Below, piece after piece: positions 1-6,142 of a DNA stretch of 19,520 nt. How positions within the stretch are numbered: the stretch's first letter is position 1; each line of letters begins with the position of its first letter. Under the pieces are notes generated by a model. It searched no databases and was not told where the DNA came from. It saw only the letters and a program-made list of their open reading frames with translations. The translations under genes were made by a program, and so were the position numbers. The stretch comes from an uncultured Clostridia bacterium (lineage in GTDB: Bacteria; Bacillota; Clostridia; Oscillospirales; CAG-272), in assembly GCA_904501985.1 (NCBI GenBank), contig CAJGCT010000036.1:1-19520 (forward strand), written 5' to 3'.

Positions 1-53
1 GGAAGCTTTTATTTGAACATAAATTTTCAAAGAGCAACAACAAGGAAAATTTA

Positions 54-62
54 TGTTATAAT
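54..62 (+). promoter_or_regulatory. extended -10 promoter element in repeat copy 1
   Basis: TGTTATAAT is a TGn-TATAAT extended -10 box. No good -35 lies 17 bases upstream (GCAACA, 34-39), so recognition would rest on the extended -10 or on a protein bound to the overlapping palindrome. The predicted start point is near base 69. That transcript would run through repeat copy 2 into the carboxypeptidase gene. Confidence 0.5.
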
Positions 63-154
63 AAAAGCATGGAATGTCTCCGTCAAGCGGAGACGGAATA
101 GGGAAGCTTTTATTTGAACATAAATTTTCAAAGAGAAACAACAAGGAAAATTTA

Positions 155-163
155 TGTTATAAT
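155..163 (+). promoter_or_regulatory. extended -10 promoter element in repeat copy 2
   Basis: This is the same TGTTATAAT box as in copy 1 and is the element nearest the carboxypeptidase gene. The predicted start is near 170, giving a leader of about 65 bases. The poor -35 (GAAACA, 135-140) falls in the palindrome loop, and the downstream palindrome arm overlaps the -10 by one base. A protein bound to the palindrome would therefore compete with or assist RNA polymerase. Confidence 0.55.
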
Positions 164-170
164 ATCTGTG

Positions 171-208
171 TGTGATCACATAAAGGCGTTTGGGCGCAAT
201 TTTGCGCC
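171..208 (+). other. leader with a 10-base palindrome and a GC-rich hairpin
   Basis: TGTGATCACA (171-180) is a perfect 10-base palindrome near the predicted transcript start. It is followed by a hairpin with stem GGCGCA/TGCGCC (193-198/203-208) and loop ATTT. No T-run follows the hairpin, so it is not an intrinsic terminator. It lies 27 bases before the chosen start codon and is seen only as structure; no function is assigned. Confidence 0.45.
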
Positions 209-235
209 AATATATAACTTAAAATGGGGATGTAT

Positions 236-1828
236 ATGAACAATAACCGTCAGCCGAATGGATACAAAAACCGTTCCGTTAATAACGGCACAAGTAAAAA
301 TACGCCGCCAAGGCAGGCAGGCGTAAATGCGGGCGGCAAAACCGCGCGCGCACAGGTGCAGAATCCCAATATTAGAAGACAGGGCGGTGCGTCAGGACAA
401 GCTCAGTCGGGATATCGGCGAAATGGCAGCAGACCTGCCGCCAATTCATCAATGAGCCGTATTTCTGCTCAGACACCGAATAACCGTCGTGCCGAGCGTG
501 ACCGTGTGAGACTTACTCCGGAACAGATCGAAATAAACAGAGTAAACAGACAGAGAGAAAAATACTATATTAAAAAACGCCGTTCAGCCAGAATAAAGAC
601 CTATTTTTCAAGAGCTGTACTGTTTTTGGCGGTATTCGCCATTATGTGCGCAGTATCGGCGGCACTCCTGTTTTTGGATCTTACTCATGTTGATTCCAAA
701 GATTCGTCGCGGTACAGTTATGTTATCGGAGACGAAAAATATTCGCTTCCTTATGTGAAGTCACAGAGAAACGGCAGAGTATATATAAGCTTTACCGATA
801 TTGCAAAAATGTGCGATCTTGCGGTGACGGGGTCTGTTGAAGATATAAAATATGTCATCAAGGGCGATGAGGCAGAGACAATACGTTTTGTTACAGATTC
901 ACGCGTTGTGTATGTGAACGATGTGGAGACAAGACTTGGAGCCGAGTGCTATTTTGAGGACGACGAGCTTTATGTACCGGTGGATTTTGTAAGCACATAT
1001 TTTAAGGGACTTAACACGGTCGTTGATGAACGGGCGCACAAGGTCACTGTAGAGCGGATAATAACCAATCTTAATAAAAACGGAAAGCTTGATAAAAATA
1101 CCGAGCCGGAATATGCAGAGCTGTCATTCCTGCTTCAGTCGCCTTTCGGACTTGATCCGCTTGATGAGAAAGAAGAGGCACTGGCAAGTATGCCCGATCT
1201 TGGATTTGTCACAAACCTTACAGTATACGAGGAGTACATGAATCCGGGCAACACTACCGAGTTCCTTACTCTTGTAAACGTAAATAACAAGCTTCCCTCT
1301 GACTATGCACCGCAGGATCTTATGAGCGTATCGGCTACGCGCGATGACGGACGTGAGATGCAGATGCTTCGTGAAAATGCTGCTATGGCTCTTGAGGCAC
1401 TGTTCAAGGAACTGCGTGCGGCAGGATTTGAGGATGTCAGCGTGACAAGCGCTTACAGAAGCTACAGTTATCAGGAATATCTGTTTAATTACTATCTTGG
1501 CATCCACGGCGGAGATTACGATAAGGTTGCATCCTTCTCAAATCCTCCCGGCTCAAGTGAGCATCAGACGGGACTGTGCCTTGATATGCACAATATAGCC
1601 TCCGGCGCGGACAAATCATTTGGAAACACCGATGCGTTCAGATGGCTTCGCGACAACTGCTGGAAGTTCGGATTTATCCTCCGTTATCCTGAAGATAAAA
1701 TAAACGTTACGGGTATTGACTACGAGCCGTGGCATTACCGCTACGTTGGACGCTATCATGCACAGCGTATGTATCAGTCCGGAATGTGTCTTGAGGAATA
1801 CCTCGAATATATAAATAACGGCGGATAA
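236..1828 (+). CDS. membrane-anchored VanY-family D-Ala-D-Ala carboxypeptidase/dipeptidase with stalk domain
   Basis: This predicted zinc peptidase would trim D-Ala-D-Ala ends of peptidoglycan stem peptides outside the membrane. The first ~110 residues are basic, Asn/Gln/Arg-rich and probably disordered in the cytoplasm. One membrane helix follows (about 125-150), then a copper-amine-oxidase-like stalk domain (about 160-275) and the VanY (M15B) domain (about 340-525). The Zn-binding signature is visible as SEHQTGLCLD (His443, Asp450) and EPWHYR (His500), numbering from base 236. I chose ATG 236 because GGGGA at 226-230 is the only Shine-Dalgarno-like stretch; in-frame ATGs at 224 and 230 lack one. 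It is expressed alone behind the palindromic repeat promoters. Whether it acts as a carboxypeptidase or a dipeptidase cannot be told from sequence. Confidence 0.9.
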   Translation: MNNNRQPNGYKNRSVNNGTSKNTPPRQAGVNAGGKTARAQVQNPNIRRQGGASGQAQSGYRRNGSRPAANSSMSRISAQTPNNRRAERDRVRLTPEQIEINRVNRQREKYYIKKRRSARIKTYFSRAVLFLAVFAIMCAVSAALLFLDLTHVDSKDSSRYSYVIGDEKYSLPYVKSQRNGRVYISFTDIAKMCDLAVTGSVEDIKYVIKGDEAETIRFVTDSRVVYVNDVETRLGAECYFEDDELYVPVDFVSTYFKGLNTVVDERAHKVTVERIITNLNKNGKLDKNTEPEYAELSFLLQSPFGLDPLDEKEEALASMPDLGFVTNLTVYEEYMNPGNTTEFLTLVNVNNKLPSDYAPQDLMSVSATRDDGREMQMLRENAAMALEALFKELRAAGFEDVSVTSAYRSYSYQEYLFNYYLGIHGGDYDKVASFSNPPGSSEHQTGLCLDMHNIASGADKSFGNTDAFRWLRDNCWKFGFILRYPEDKINVTGIDYEPWHYRYVGRYHAQRMYQSGMCLEEYLEYINNGG

Positions 1829-1878
1829 TCGCTGACAATACCTTGAAAAACTGTGTTTTAGTTTGTTAAAATGTACAT

Positions 1879-1967
1879 TGGGGCGGCAAGTTTTAGCCCC
1901 CTCACTGTCAACGCCTACGAAATTTAATAAAAGAGCCGTGTTTTACTTGACAAAGCACGGCTTTTTT
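1879..1967 (+). ncRNA. possible small RNA or 3'UTR fragment
   Basis: TTGAAA (1843-1848), an 18-base gap and TGT-TAAAAT (1867-1872) form a plausible promoter just after the carboxypeptidase stop codon. A transcript starting near 1879 would open with a GGGGC/GCCCC hairpin (1880-1884/1896-1900) and end about 88 bases later at a strong intrinsic terminator. There is no ribosome binding site or open frame. It may equally be the untranslated tail of the upstream mRNA. Confidence 0.22.
1934..1967 (+). terminator. intrinsic terminator after the carboxypeptidase gene
   Basis: Stem AGCCGTG/CACGGCT (1934-1940/1956-1962) extends through one G-T pair and three A-T pairs to a 7-base loop. It is followed by a T-run (1962-1967). 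The -35 box of the next promoter lies inside the loop and inner stem. Confidence 0.85.
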
Positions 1968-1975
1968 CATATAAT
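1947..1975 (+). promoter_or_regulatory. consensus sigma-A promoter for the aspartate kinase run
   Basis: TTGACA (1947-1952) and TATAAT (1970-1975) are both perfect matches, exactly 17 bases apart. The predicted start is near 1982, leaving a leader of about 50 bases. That is too short for a lysine riboswitch or T-box. The promoter is embedded in the upstream terminator. Confidence 0.9.
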
Positions 1976-2030
1976 ATAGTATGTATGCTTATCTAGACAA
2001 TCAATATTCTTTAAAATAGAGGTAATTATC

Positions 2031-3344
2031 GTGCTGAAAGTTGTAAAATTCGGCGGAAGCTCTCTTGCTGATGCCGCACAGTTTAAAAAGGTTGCAAATA
2101 TTATCAAAGCCGAGCCGGAGCGCAGATATGTGGTGCCCTCAGCTCCCGGTAAGCGTCACAAGAACGATACCAAGGTGACTGATATGCTCTACTCCTGCTA
2201 CGAGCTTGCGGCAAAGGGTGAGGATATCGGCAAGTGCTTCGGTGAGATCGAGGACCGCTACAACGGCATAATTCGTGAGCTGGAGCTTGACTTTTCCTTG
2301 GAGCAGGATTTCCATCTCATAAAGAATGCATTTATCCATAAGGCAGGACGCGATTTTGCGGCAAGCCGCGGCGAATACCTGAACGGCAAAATTCTGGCAA
2401 AATATCTTGGCTTTGACTTTATTGATGCCGCTGAAGTTATCTTCTTTAATGACAACGGAAAATTTGATGCAGAGCGTACAAACTCTGTGCTTTCCCAGAC
2501 TCTTAAACAGCATGAATATGCGGTTATCCCCGGATTCTACGGATCAATGCCCAATGACACCATAAAGACCTTCTCACGCGGCGGCTCTGATATTACAGGC
2601 TCAATCGTTGCGCGTGCGGCGACTTGCGATATCTACGAGAATTGGACCGACGTTGACGGATTCCTTATGGCAGACCCCCGTATTATTGACAATCCCCGTG
2701 TTATAAGCGAGATTACCTACCACGAGCTTCGCGAGCTTTCCTACATGGGCGCAACCGTGCTTCACGAGGATGCAATTTTTCCCGTAAGAATAGCTGGTAT
2801 TCCGATAAATATAAGAAACACCAACAATCCCGACGCACGCGGTACTTTTATCGTATCTCACAGCGACAAATACGATACAGGCAATGTTATTACAGGCGTT
2901 GCCGGCAAGAAGGGCTTCTCCGTACTCAACATCGAAAAGGACATGATGAATGCCGAGGTTGGATTCGGCAGACGTGTGCTTGAGGTGCTTGAAAACAACG
3001 GTGTTTGCTTTGAACATCTTCCCTCCGGTATTGACAATATGAGCATCGTTCTCAGTACGCATGAGATCGAAGGCAAGAGAGACGCCATTAAGAACGGTAT
3101 CTGCCGTCAGGTAAACCCCGATGTTATAGATATCGAGGACGGACTTGCGCTTGTAGCTGTGGTAGGACGCGCTATGGTAAAGGCTAAAGGAACTGCGGCT
3201 CGCGTATTCAAGGCGATAAGCGGTGCGGGCATCAATATCCGCATGATCGACCAGGGCTCCAGCGAAATTTCCATTATTGTGGGAGTTGAGGAATCGGATT
3301 TCGAAGATGCACTCCGCGCTATTTATCAGGAATTTGTATATTAA
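2031..3344 (+). CDS. aspartate kinase (monofunctional, YclM/ThrD-like)
   Basis: The enzyme phosphorylates L-aspartate to aspartyl-4-phosphate, the first step toward lysine, diaminopimelate, threonine and methionine. The N-terminal amino-acid kinase domain starts with VKFGGSSLADA (residues 5-15). It has the SAPGKRHKNDTKVTD segment (37-51) and the FSRGGSDITG substrate loop (181-190). Two C-terminal ACT-type regulatory regions occupy about 292-350 and 372-437, suggesting feedback control by an end-product amino acid. Its length of 437 aa fits the longer monofunctional class. Translation starts at GTG 2031, seven bases after AGAGGT (2018-2023). The family is sure; which paralogue (lysC, dapG or thrD type) is inferred from the N-terminal motif. 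Confidence 0.95.
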   Translation: MLKVVKFGGSSLADAAQFKKVANIIKAEPERRYVVPSAPGKRHKNDTKVTDMLYSCYELAAKGEDIGKCFGEIEDRYNGIIRELELDFSLEQDFHLIKNAFIHKAGRDFAASRGEYLNGKILAKYLGFDFIDAAEVIFFNDNGKFDAERTNSVLSQTLKQHEYAVIPGFYGSMPNDTIKTFSRGGSDITGSIVARAATCDIYENWTDVDGFLMADPRIIDNPRVISEITYHELRELSYMGATVLHEDAIFPVRIAGIPINIRNTNNPDARGTFIVSHSDKYDTGNVITGVAGKKGFSVLNIEKDMMNAEVGFGRRVLEVLENNGVCFEHLPSGIDNMSIVLSTHEIEGKRDAIKNGICRQVNPDVIDIEDGLALVAVVGRAMVKAKGTAARVFKAISGAGINIRMIDQGSSEISIIVGVEESDFEDALRAIYQEFVY

Positions 3345-3368
3345 GTAAAAAAGCGTATAGGACGCACA

Positions 3369-4184
3369 ATGGAAAAGAAATATAAAATCTTCGATATTCA
3401 CACCCATACTTATCCCGAAGCAATAAGCGAGAGGGCGGTGACAAGCCTCAACGCATTCTACCAATTTGTGTGCGAGGGAGAGGGAACATACGCTGACCTT
3501 GAGAGAAACTGCCGTACGCATAATGTTCGCGGTATGCTGCTTTTCTCGGTGGCTACCAACGCGCATCAGGTGCAGAAGGTAAACGATTCTATAGCGGCAC
3601 TTGCGAAAAAATCCCGTGAGGACGGCTTTGAAACCGTGGGATTTATGGGAATGCACCAGGGTTTTCCCGATTTTGCGGCTGAGGTCGAGCGTGCAGAAGC
3701 ACTTGGTCTGCGCGGCGTGAAGATTCATCCCGATATACAGGGAATCGACATTGACGATCCTCGTATGATGGCACTTTATGAGATAATCGAGGGACGTATG
3801 CCGCTCTATCTTCACATAGGCGACAACCGTCCGCAGTACCGATTCTCAGAGCCGAAGAAGCTTGCCCGTGTGCTTGACCGCTTCCCGAAGCTTGAAGCGG
3901 TGGCGGCGCATCTTGGCGGATACATGGCGTGGGACGAGTCGGTCAACTGCCTTGCAGGCAGACCAAACGTGTGGTACGACACATCAAGCGCGCTTTGGGC
4001 CATAACTCCCGAAAAAGCAGGAGAGCTTATTCACAAGTTCGGTGCGGATCGGGTTATGTTCGGTACGGATTATCCCGTAAAGAACACAGAGGGCGAAATT
4101 GAGCGTTTTCTTAAGATAGACCTCACCGAAAAAGAACGGGAAGATATATTCTACAATAACGCAAAGAGATTTTTAAAGATATGA
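3369..4184 (+). CDS. amidohydrolase-family TIM-barrel metal-dependent hydrolase
   Basis: This is a predicted cytoplasmic metal-dependent hydrolase or decarboxylase of the amidohydrolase-2 group; its substrate is unknown. The expected metal and catalytic residues are visible: His11-x-His13 (DIHTHT) after strand 1, GVKIHPD (116-122, with Lys118 and His120), His149 (YLHIGD), His181 (AAHLGG) and Asp234 (FGTDYP). At 271 aa it is a single compact barrel without signal peptide or extra domains. It starts 24 bases after aspartate kinase with a weak AGGA (3359-3362), and its stop overlaps the next start (ATGA). It is therefore probably co-transcribed, but nothing in the sequence ties it to amino-acid synthesis. 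Confidence 0.88.
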   Translation: MEKKYKIFDIHTHTYPEAISERAVTSLNAFYQFVCEGEGTYADLERNCRTHNVRGMLLFSVATNAHQVQKVNDSIAALAKKSREDGFETVGFMGMHQGFPDFAAEVERAEALGLRGVKIHPDIQGIDIDDPRMMALYEIIEGRMPLYLHIGDNRPQYRFSEPKKLARVLDRFPKLEAVAAHLGGYMAWDESVNCLAGRPNVWYDTSSALWAITPEKAGELIHKFGADRVMFGTDYPVKNTEGEIERFLKIDLTEKEREDIFYNNAKRFLKI

Positions 4185-5278
4185 AAAAATGTTTATCGGT
4201 AAATGATATAAGAGTCGAGCGAGATATGTGGCAGACTCTTCGTGAGAGTACAAAACCGATAGTAATGTACGGAATGGGAAACGGCGCGGATAAGATCCTC
4301 GCCGTTTTTTCGGAAAAAGGCATTGCGGTTTCCGATTTTTTCGCATCGGACGGATTTGTGCGTCACCAGCAGTTTCACGGAAAAACCGTAATGAGCTACT
4401 CGGAAATATGCGAGAAATACGACAATTTTGCCGTTGTGGTGTCATTTGGCTCCAAGCTTCCCGAGGTGCTTTCGAATATATACAAAATTTCAGGCGAGAG
4501 GGAGCTTTACATTCCCGACGTACCCGTTGTATCGGACAGCGAGGTGTTCGACCTTGCGTTTTTTGAGGCTCACAGGGATGAATTGTCTGCGGCGTGCGAG
4601 CTGTTTTCGGACGAGCTGTCAAAACGTACCTTCTGCGATGTGATACTCTATAAGCTTACGGGAAGACTTGAATATCTGAGAGGGCATACAGTGACTCCCG
4701 ACGAGGTGTTCCAAAATGTGCTTAATGCACGGAATTACCGCTTCACAGCGGACCTCGGAGCATACAATGGCGACAGTATAAGGGAGCTTGTCGGCTATGT
4801 GAGTGAGCTTTCACAGGTCGTTGCATTTGAGCCTGACAGACGCAATTACAGAAAGCTTTGCGCTTTTTCGGAAAGTGTGCCGTATAAAATTACTGCCTGC
4901 AATTGTGCGGCGTGGAATGAGGAGCGAATGCTGTCGTTCACATCAGGCGGCAACCGCAATTCAACGCTTATTGGTGACGTGGGCGTTAAAACAGGGGCAA
5001 AGATAAAAACAACCGCCGCGGTACGGCTTGACAGCGTGTATACGGGGAAGTGCGACTACATAAAGTATGATGTGGAGGGCGCGGAATACGAGGCACTCCT
5101 CGGATCGCGAGAGGTTATTGGGTGCTGGCATCCGGAGCTGCTTGTGTCAATGTATCACAGAAGTGAGGATATGTGGCGGCTTCCGCTTCTTATGCGTGAG
5201 CTTGGGTATAAAGAGCTGTATCTTCGTCGGTATGAGTATGTTCCGGCGTGGGATCTTAATCTGCTTGCCGTAAAATAG
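4181..5278 (+). CDS. FkbM-family SAM-dependent methyltransferase with N-terminal Rossmann-like domain
   Basis: This is a predicted O-methyltransferase of the FkbM type; such enzymes often modify sugars or secondary metabolites. The N-terminal part (about 25-110) begins with a nucleotide-fold-like YGMGNGADKIL (30-40), as in proteins where a Rossmann-like partner domain precedes FkbM. The catalytic domain (about 160-365) has the SAM loop ADLGAYNGDS (190-199), the acidic end of strand 2 AFEPD (215-219) and the FkbM hallmark KYDVEGAEYE (295-304). The start codon overlaps the amidohydrolase stop by four bases, so translation is probably coupled. No glycosyltransferase or polyketide genes are near, so the acceptor is unknown. 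Confidence 0.85.
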   Translation: MKKCLSVNDIRVERDMWQTLRESTKPIVMYGMGNGADKILAVFSEKGIAVSDFFASDGFVRHQQFHGKTVMSYSEICEKYDNFAVVVSFGSKLPEVLSNIYKISGERELYIPDVPVVSDSEVFDLAFFEAHRDELSAACELFSDELSKRTFCDVILYKLTGRLEYLRGHTVTPDEVFQNVLNARNYRFTADLGAYNGDSIRELVGYVSELSQVVAFEPDRRNYRKLCAFSESVPYKITACNCAAWNEERMLSFTSGGNRNSTLIGDVGVKTGAKIKTTAAVRLDSVYTGKCDYIKYDVEGAEYEALLGSREVIGCWHPELLVSMYHRSEDMWRLPLLMRELGYKELYLRRYEYVPAWDLNLLAVK

Positions 5279-5318
5279 GGCAGAATGTCATTTTTTTGTA
5301 AACAAATGTTACCTTAAA

Positions 5319-5347
5319 TTGATTTATACGCCGCAATATGGTAAAAT
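5319..5347 (+). promoter_or_regulatory. sigma-A promoter for the pseudo-rhomboid gene
   Basis: TTGATT (5319-5324) and TAAAAT (5342-5347) are 17 bases apart, with TGG just before the -10 (extended -10). The predicted start is near 5354, leaving only about 14 bases of leader. I see no convincing terminator between the methyltransferase stop and this promoter. Confidence 0.75.
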
Positions 5348-5367
5348 AATTACTGTGAGGTGATACT

Positions 5368-6027
5368 GTGCAATACCGTCAGAGTTTTCTTCGCTCGCTT
5401 GAGCGAAAATACGGCAGATATGCCATAAAAAATCTTATGCTCATACTCATCGGTGCTATGGGTATAGTATATCTTATGAATCTTATGCTCACACGAAGCA
5501 TGGGAGTCTCCCTTTACTATACGCTTACATTTGATCGCGCCGCTATTTTTGACGGCGAGATATGGAGAATAGTTACATTCCTGTTCCTTCCGCCTGTGTC
5601 GGGACTTGCGTTTACAATCTTATCGCTGTATTTCTATTATTTTATCGGTTCTGCTCTTGAAGCACGGTGGGGTGCTTTTGGATTTACCGCATTCTATATC
5701 CTCGGTGCGATCGGAGCCGTGGTTTCCGGATTTATCACCGGTTATGCAAGCAATATGTACCTTAATCTTTCGTTGTTCCTTGCATATGCCATTCTTTATC
5801 CCAACACAGAGTTCCGCCTGTTCTTTTTGATACCAATTGAGGCAAGATGGATCGCTCTGGCTGACGGACTGTTCCTTTTGTGGCTGTTTTTTACAAATTC
5901 ATGGTCCGGCAAGCTTGGAATCATCATGGCGCTTATCAATCTTGTGATTTTCTTCGCGCCGCAGCTTAAAGCCTATGGCATAACCTTGCAGCGCAGGTGG
6001 AAATGGAATCAAAACTTCAAAAAATAA
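5368..6027 (+). CDS. rhomboid-like integral membrane protein, predicted catalytically inactive
   Basis: This multi-pass membrane protein (about six hydrophobic helices) has a rhomboid-fold outline: GEIWRIVTFLF (63-73) matches the L1-loop region and ALEARWG (97-103) the region after the next helix. The catalytic features are missing. The GxSG serine motif is replaced by NLSL (133-136), keeping a serine without its glycines. The 219 residues contain no histidine at all, so a Ser-His dyad is impossible. The charged C-terminus (RRWKWNQNFKK) is probably cytoplasmic. Translation starts at GTG 5368 after the strong site GTGAGGTGA (5355-5363). Single-gene unit between its own promoter and a terminator. 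Function unknown; a chaperone-like or substrate-binding role would be a guess. Confidence 0.85.
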   Translation: MQYRQSFLRSLERKYGRYAIKNLMLILIGAMGIVYLMNLMLTRSMGVSLYYTLTFDRAAIFDGEIWRIVTFLFLPPVSGLAFTILSLYFYYFIGSALEARWGAFGFTAFYILGAIGAVVSGFITGYASNMYLNLSLFLAYAILYPNTEFRLFFLIPIEARWIALADGLFLLWLFFTNSWSGKLGIIMALINLVIFFAPQLKAYGITLQRRWKWNQNFKK

Positions 6028-6030
6028 CAT

Positions 6031-6064
6031 AATAGGGAGAACAAATATTTGTGTTCTCCCTATT
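6031..6064 (+). terminator. hairpin after the pseudo-rhomboid gene, probable terminator
   Basis: A perfect 13-base stem AATAGGGAGAACA/TGTTCTCCCTATT (6031-6043/6052-6064) surrounds an 8-base loop. Only a broken T-rich stretch follows (TATTTACATTT), so termination may be incomplete. Its 3' end overlaps the uvrB promoter. Confidence 0.65.
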
Positions 6065-6091
6065 TACATTTAAAAATATTTGTGGTATACT
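6063..6091 (+). promoter_or_regulatory. sigma-A promoter for uvrBA
   Basis: TTTACA (6063-6068) and TATACT (6086-6091) are 17 bases apart, with TGG before the -10 (extended -10). The first two bases of the -35 are the last two of the upstream hairpin stem. The predicted start is near 6098, leaving a leader of about 45 bases. Confidence 0.8.
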
Positions 6092-6114
6092 TTATTGTAG
6101 TGAGAAAAAATCAG

Positions 6115-6128
6115 CGAACAAATTTTCC
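6115..6128. promoter_or_regulatory. possible LexA (DinR-type) operator before uvrB
   Basis: CGAACAAATTTTCC matches 12 of 14 positions of the Gram-positive LexA box CGAACRNRYGTTYG; the second half-site is degenerate (TTTC for GTTC). It lies about 17 bases downstream of the predicted uvrB start point, where a bound repressor would block transcription. SOS control of uvrBA is known in B. subtilis; its use here is inferred. Confidence 0.4.
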
Positions 6129-6142
6129 GGAGGATTTGGGAT

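Larger units (their letters stand above)
1..164. repeat. two tandem copies of a 63-bp palindromic, promoter-bearing repeat
   Basis: Bases 1-63 and 102-164 match at 62 of 63 positions (C35 versus A136), a 101-base period. Each copy has a perfect 13-base inverted repeat (16-28 with 45-57; 117-129 with 146-158) around a 16-base loop. In copy 1 the palindrome continues after a 3x3 mismatch with outer arms GCTTTTAT (5-12) and ATAAAAGC (61-68). Copy 2 keeps the left outer arm but has ATATCTGT on the right. Each copy ends in TGTTATAAT, an extended -10 box. Between the copies is a hairpin with stem GTCTCCG/CGGAGAC (76-82/88-94). Copy 1 starts at the window edge, so more copies may lie upstream. Confidence 0.85.

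Noticed and set aside
1..164. CRISPR-like array from the repeated units
   Set aside because: There are only two copies of a 63-bp repeat with one 38-bp spacer, the repeats contain promoters, and no cas gene is present. This is not a CRISPR array.
171..180. CRP/FNR-type binding site at TGTGATCACA
   Set aside because: The half-sites abut with no spacing, unlike a real CRP site (TGTGA-6-TCACA), and nothing else points to such a regulator.
1976..2030. Lysine riboswitch or T-box before aspartate kinase
   Set aside because: Only about 50 bases lie between the predicted transcript start and GTG, with no suitable structure.
2601..3815. 404-codon minus-strand open frame opposite aspartate kinase and the amidohydrolase
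   Set aside because: The + strand proteins are unmistakable, and the opposite frame spans a gene boundary, is compositionally odd and has no ribosome binding site. It is a shadow of codon bias, as are the frames opposite uvrA, proS and tex.
5291..5310. Terminator after the methyltransferase gene
   Set aside because: The T-run is present but the only stem is TTTGT/ACAAA with a 2-base loop, too weak to support.
6038..6057. LexA box in the GAAC...GTTC of the hairpin before uvrB
   Set aside because: The half-sites are separated by 10 bases instead of 4 and belong to the terminator stem.
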